Assembly: GCA_004296885.1 (NCBI GenBank)
Contig: SCVN01000016.1
Location: forward strand, 62,001 to 126,000
Length of the DNA: 64,000 nucleotides
Direction: 5' to 3'
Source: Nitrospirota bacterium
GTDB taxonomy: Bacteria > Nitrospirota > Nitrospiria > Nitrospirales > Nitrospiraceae
The translations under genes and the position numbers were made by a program. The notes under the pieces were generated by a model. It saw only the letters and a list, made by a program, of their open reading frames with translations. It searched no databases and was not told the origin of the DNA. This document shows positions 60,561 to 64,000 of this stretch, piece by piece (position 1 is the first letter of the stretch; every line of letters starts with the position of its first letter).

Positions 60561-61187
60561 GTGTCTGAACCGATGACCCTTCGCGCGTCACCCATCATCG
60601 AATTCCCGCACATCCGGCGCCTGCGCGACGAACGGTATCCGCACGAGATCGCGAGCATTCTGCCCGGCGAGTACTTCGTGAGCCGGGAGCCGATGATCGT
60701 CTACACGGTGCTCGGCTCGTGTGTGTCGGCCTGTGTGCGCGACCCGCTGGTGGGCGTCGGCGGCATGAATCACTTCATGTTGCCGGTTCCCAGCGGAGAG
60801 GGCCGGTCCGACTCGTGGGGGGCATCGGCGCGGTACGGGTGCTATGCCATGGAATTGCTGGTCAACGAGATCCTCAAGCGCGGAGGGCACAGGGACCGGC
60901 TGGAGGTGAAGGTGTTCGGCGGAGGCAAGATCTACGACAGCAATATGGATATCGGCGCCGCCAATGCGGCGTGGGTGCTGGACTATCTCGAACGAGAAGG
61001 GTTCCGGCCGGTCACGGTCGACCTGAGAGACCTGTATCCGAGGAAGGTGTACTACTTTACGGAGTCCGGCCGCGTGTTGATGAAGAAGATCGAGCGCATC
61101 AAGAACCGGACGATCTTGGAGCGGGAAGAGCGGTATCAATCATCCTTGCGACCGGGGCACGTGAACGGCGAGATCATGCTGTTCTAA
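60561..61187 (+). CDS. cheD: Chemoreceptor glutamine deamidase CheD
   Basis: 208 residues. The catalytic Cys is in YTVLGSCVSACVRD, and the His is in GGMNHFMLP, followed by the Thr/Ser region (SWGASARYGCYAMELLVNEI, VKVFGGGKIYDSN). It deamidates glutamines on receptors and may bind CheY-P-linked phosphatases in other species. The start is GTG at 60561 after GGAGAGG; ATG at 60573 is an alternative. Confidence 0.9.
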   Translation: MSEPMTLRASPIIEFPHIRRLRDERYPHEIASILPGEYFVSREPMIVYTVLGSCVSACVRDPLVGVGGMNHFMLPVPSGEGRSDSWGASARYGCYAMELLVNEILKRGGHRDRLEVKVFGGGKIYDSNMDIGAANAAWVLDYLEREGFRPVTVDLRDLYPRKVYYFTESGRVLMKKIERIKNRTILEREERYQSSLRPGHVNGEIMLF

Positions 61188-61199
61188 GGAGTGTTGAAC

Positions 61200-64000
61200 G
61201 TGGCAACACGACTCTTGCAAGGGCGCTATGCCTGGCAGTCCGGTCTCGTGGTCCTGCTGGCCGCGGTCACCCTCGTCACCGCGGCCGCCTGCCTCGTCTA
61301 TGTTCAGCACCGTCTTCTCGTCGATGCAGGCGAGCGTCTGGCTGTGGCCGCTGCCGACATCGCGGACACGCTGGACCGGGTTCTCTTTGAACGGTACGGC
61401 GACGTCCACATGATGGCCGATGCCTTTTCCGGCAAGATGCACGATGCCGCAGCCTTGACCCAGTACCTCAATCGGATGAAAGAGCGCTATCTCCTCTACC
61501 GATGGCTCGGAGTCACCGATGCGCATGGTCGCATTGTGGCGGCCACCGATCCGGGCAGTGTGGGGCTAGATCGGAGCGGAGAAGCGTGGTTCCAGGCTGT
61601 TCGCGCCGGACGGAGCGCGCACGTGACGGACTTTTCGACGTCGGAAGAGACCGGCGCGGCCAGGACGGTGGGATTTTCCGCGCCGATCTTCGATGCGCAC
61701 GGCACGTTCCTCGGCGCGGTGACCACACGCGTAGGGCTGTCCGAATTGGAGGATATCTGTGCGCGGAACATTGCCAGGCTGAAGGAACAGTTGGGCGGAG
61801 CGGGGACGATCGAATGGCAGTTTCTTCGCCGCGACGGGGTGCTGATCGCCGATTCCCTGTTGCGGGAAGAAGGCAAGGCCAATCTCCAACAGCTGCAGGT
61901 GCCGTCGGTGTTGCTGGGCCTGTCGGGAGCGACGGGCTATGTTGAAGAACCCCACGAGCGTCGGGGCGCGCCGGTGGTGACGGGCTACGCCCGCACCGAG
62001 GGGTACGCGGATTTTATGGGGCACCACTGGATCATCCTGGTCCGCATGGATCGGGAGGAGATTCTGGCTCCGATTCGCGCGCTGCTGTGGCGGCTGGGGG
62101 TGGTGGGGACGTTGGTGGTCCTGCCGATCCTCGGTTTTCTGTACTGGACCGTCAGGCGTCTGAGGCAGGAATGGACCGTGAGCGAAGGACGGGCCACGGC
62201 CATTCAGACGCTGGAAGCGACCATGAGAGAGCTTGCCTGCGAGCCGGACCTCGACGTGTTGTTGACGCGGATGACGGAGGAGGCCCGGACGCTCACCGGA
62301 TCCCAATATGCCGCGCTGGGCGTCTTCGATGAAACGGGAGGGGAGCTCGCGCGATTCATCACGTCGGGGATGGACGAGGCGCTCAAACAGCGAATCGGGA
62401 AGATGCCGGAAGGCCGAGGCCTGCTCGGGCATCTGGCGGAGCAAGACGGCGTGCTCCGCGTGAAGGACCTGACCCGGCATCCGGCCTCGGTGGGGTTCCC
62501 GGACGGCCATCCGATGATGCGCAGCTTCCTCGGCGTGTCCGTGCGCGTGCACGGCCGGATCATGGGACGATTCTACCTGACCGAAAAACAGGGCGCCGAT
62601 GAGTTTACGGAGTTGGATGAGCAGATTATGTCCACGCTGGCCCTGGCGGCCGGCGCGGCGATCGAGAAGAATCGACTGATCATCGGGCTCCGGTCAGCCG
62701 AGAACCGGTCCCGCACGCTGCTCGAATCCACGAGCGAGGGCATTTACGGGATTGATCGGGAGGGGGGCTGCATTTTTATCAACAAAGCCGGCGCCGCGAT
62801 GCTCGGCTATCGGCCGGAGGAAGTCCTGGGCAGAAGCATGCATGCGCTGCTCCATCACAGCCGGGAGGATGGCTCTCCCTATCCGGACGAGGCCTGTCCT
62901 ATTTTCAAGGCATCCCAAGCCGGCGTTGCCTGCCGGGTGGATGATGAGGTGTTTTGGCGGAGGGACGGGACGGTGTTCCCGGTAGAGTACTCGGCCGCGC
63001 CCCTCTCCGAGCATGGGTGTGTCGCGGGGGCGGTCGTGGCGTTCACCGATATTGCCCGGCGCAAACAGGTGGAGGCGCAACTCAACGACCTGGCTCACTA
63101 TGATGCGCTCACCGGCTTGCCGAATCGCCGCCTGTTCACGAACCTGTTGCCGAAAGCACTGGCACGCGCCGGCAGGTCGAAACGGATGGTGGCCTTGCTG
63201 TTTCTGGATCTGGATCGCTTCAAACTCATCAACGACACGCTCGGCCATGCCTGCGCCGATCTCCTGCTGAAGGCGTTTGGCGCCAAACTGCAGGGCTGTG
63301 TGAGGACGACGGATACGGTGTCCCGCCTGGGGGGCGATGAATTCACCATCATCCTTGAAGACCTTCCCTGTTCGGATGAGGCCGTGCTGGTGGCCCGCCG
63401 CATCCTCGACGCGCTGATGCTCCCGTTCACGATTGAAGGGCGCGAAGTGTTTGTCGCCAGCAGTATCGGTATTGCACTGTTTCCCTCGGACGCCAAGGAT
63501 GCCGACAGCCTCATGGTCAACGCCGATGCCGCCATGTATGCCGCCAAAGAACGCCGGGGATCGTTCCAGTTCTATGCGCCGGACATGAATAATAGGGCGG
63601 ATGAACGGCTGCGGTTGGAAACGGGGCTGCGGCATGCGCTGCAACGGCAGGAGTTCGTGCTGCACTACCAGCCCCAGATCGATGTCCGGAGCGGGAAGAT
63701 TGTCGGCGTCGAAGCCCTGGCCCGCTGGCAGCATCCGGACCGTGGGCTGGTGCCGCCGAACGATTTTATCCCCTTGGCCGAAGACACGGGCCTGATTGTG
63801 CCGATCGGCGAATGGGTCCTGCGCACGGCCTGCGCGCAAGTCAAGGCCTGGCAGGCGAGCGGGCACCCGCCGCTGCGCCTGGCGGTCAACCTGTCGAACC
63901 GGCAGTTCCTGCAGCCCGACCTCGTCGAGATGATCCGCCGCGTCGTGCAGGAAACGGACTTTGATCCGCACTGCTTGGAGTTGGAGTTGACCGAAAGCCT
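61200..64000 (+). CDS. Membrane sensor with GAF, PAS, GGDEF and EAL domains, 3' truncated by the window
   Basis: The frame is open from the GTG at 61200 (after AAGGAG) to the window end, at least 933 codons. A membrane helix, a periplasmic sensor, a second helix, a GAF domain (YAALGVFDETGGELARFITS), a PAS domain, the GGDEF domain (HYDALTGLPNRRLF, RLGGDEFTII) and the start of EAL (VLHYQPQIDVRSGKIVGVEA, EALARW) follow. It is likely to make or degrade c-di-GMP. The sensor to GAF part is paralogous to the split kinase at 45673-49860. Confidence 0.93.
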   Translation, partial: MATRLLQGRYAWQSGLVVLLAAVTLVTAAACLVYVQHRLLVDAGERLAVAAADIADTLDRVLFERYGDVHMMADAFSGKMHDAAALTQYLNRMKERYLLYRWLGVTDAHGRIVAATDPGSVGLDRSGEAWFQAVRAGRSAHVTDFSTSEETGAARTVGFSAPIFDAHGTFLGAVTTRVGLSELEDICARNIARLKEQLGGAGTIEWQFLRRDGVLIADSLLREEGKANLQQLQVPSVLLGLSGATGYVEEPHERRGAPVVTGYARTEGYADFMGHHWIILVRMDREEILAPIRALLWRLGVVGTLVVLPILGFLYWTVRRLRQEWTVSEGRATAIQTLEATMRELACEPDLDVLLTRMTEEARTLTGSQYAALGVFDETGGELARFITSGMDEALKQRIGKMPEGRGLLGHLAEQDGVLRVKDLTRHPASVGFPDGHPMMRSFLGVSVRVHGRIMGRFYLTEKQGADEFTELDEQIMSTLALAAGAAIEKNRLIIGLRSAENRSRTLLESTSEGIYGIDREGGCIFINKAGAAMLGYRPEEVLGRSMHALLHHSREDGSPYPDEACPIFKASQAGVACRVDDEVFWRRDGTVFPVEYSAAPLSEHGCVAGAVVAFTDIARRKQVEAQLNDLAHYDALTGLPNRRLFTNLLPKALARAGRSKRMVALLFLDLDRFKLINDTLGHACADLLLKAFGAKLQGCVRTTDTVSRLGGDEFTIILEDLPCSDEAVLVARRILDALMLPFTIEGREVFVASSIGIALFPSDAKDADSLMVNADAAMYAAKERRGSFQFYAPDMNNRADERLRLETGLRHALQRQEFVLHYQPQIDVRSGKIVGVEALARWQHPDRGLVPPNDFIPLAEDTGLIVPIGEWVLRTACAQVKAWQASGHPPLRLAVNLSNRQFLQPDLVEMIRRVVQETDFDPHCLELELTES

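Overview
The window is a GC-rich (roughly 60 %) bacterial chromosome segment, densely packed with genes on both strands. The gene content (a Gram-negative envelope with a large outer-membrane porin, a full ISC iron-sulphur cluster operon, Tat translocase subunits, many dCache/GAF/PAS signalling proteins and a chemotaxis cluster) together with my recollection of protein styles fits Nitrospirota, most likely a Nitrospira-like nitrifier. There is no rRNA or nitrite oxidoreductase gene here to prove that, so it is an inference.

Layout. 1-5.3 kb: end of a TolB-like propeller protein, a PAP2 phosphatase, then a minus-strand envelope-glycolipid cassette (GT2 polyprenyl-phosphate sugar transferase, LpxB-N-like membrane protein, ArnT/PMT-like transferase) and a secreted protein. 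5.4-12.4 kb: MidA-like methyltransferase, two TatA-type genes, a large porin, a small exported protein, a lipoprotein cyclase, a frameshifted gene and a ubiquitin-like sulphur-carrier protein. 12.5-25.4 kb: HU, two YkgJ cysteine-cluster proteins, tRNA-Arg and tRNA-Lys, an EVE protein, ThrH, RfbC, peroxiredoxins, thioredoxin, an A-type Fe-S carrier, a double-domain PTPS protein and TypA. 25.6-35.7 kb: PBP1A, the ISC operon iscR-iscS-iscU-iscA-hscB-hscA-iscX on the minus strand with a divergent fdx, then gltX and tRNA-Gln.

36.3-45.4 kb is a foreign block. It starts in the 3' end of tRNA-Glu, where a 30-bp segment is repeated (29/30 identical) at the far end. It carries a tyrosine integrase beside the tRNA, a Rep_trans-type replication or mobilisation protein, a 779-bp non-coding region with 10-bp-phased repeats, three complete toxin-antitoxin pairs (HigBA-like twice, VapBC once), two orphan antitoxins (one beside a toxin remnant), a DUF4365 nuclease-like protein and a large HTH-like protein of unknown role. 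I read it as a small integrative element.

45.6-64 kb is sensory. A long hybrid histidine kinase is split by a single in-frame TAA. An intact paralogue with the same sensor modules but GGDEF-EAL output begins at 61200 and shows what the broken codon was. Between them lie a LuxR-type regulator, a response regulator, and a chemotaxis run: a receptor-like protein with a CheZ-like motif, CheY, CheA, CheW, a DUF420 membrane protein, a chemoreceptor, CheR and CheD. The cheW-DUF420 gap holds a 26-codon ORF resembling a chemoreceptor tail and a tandem hairpin repeat with compensatory base changes.
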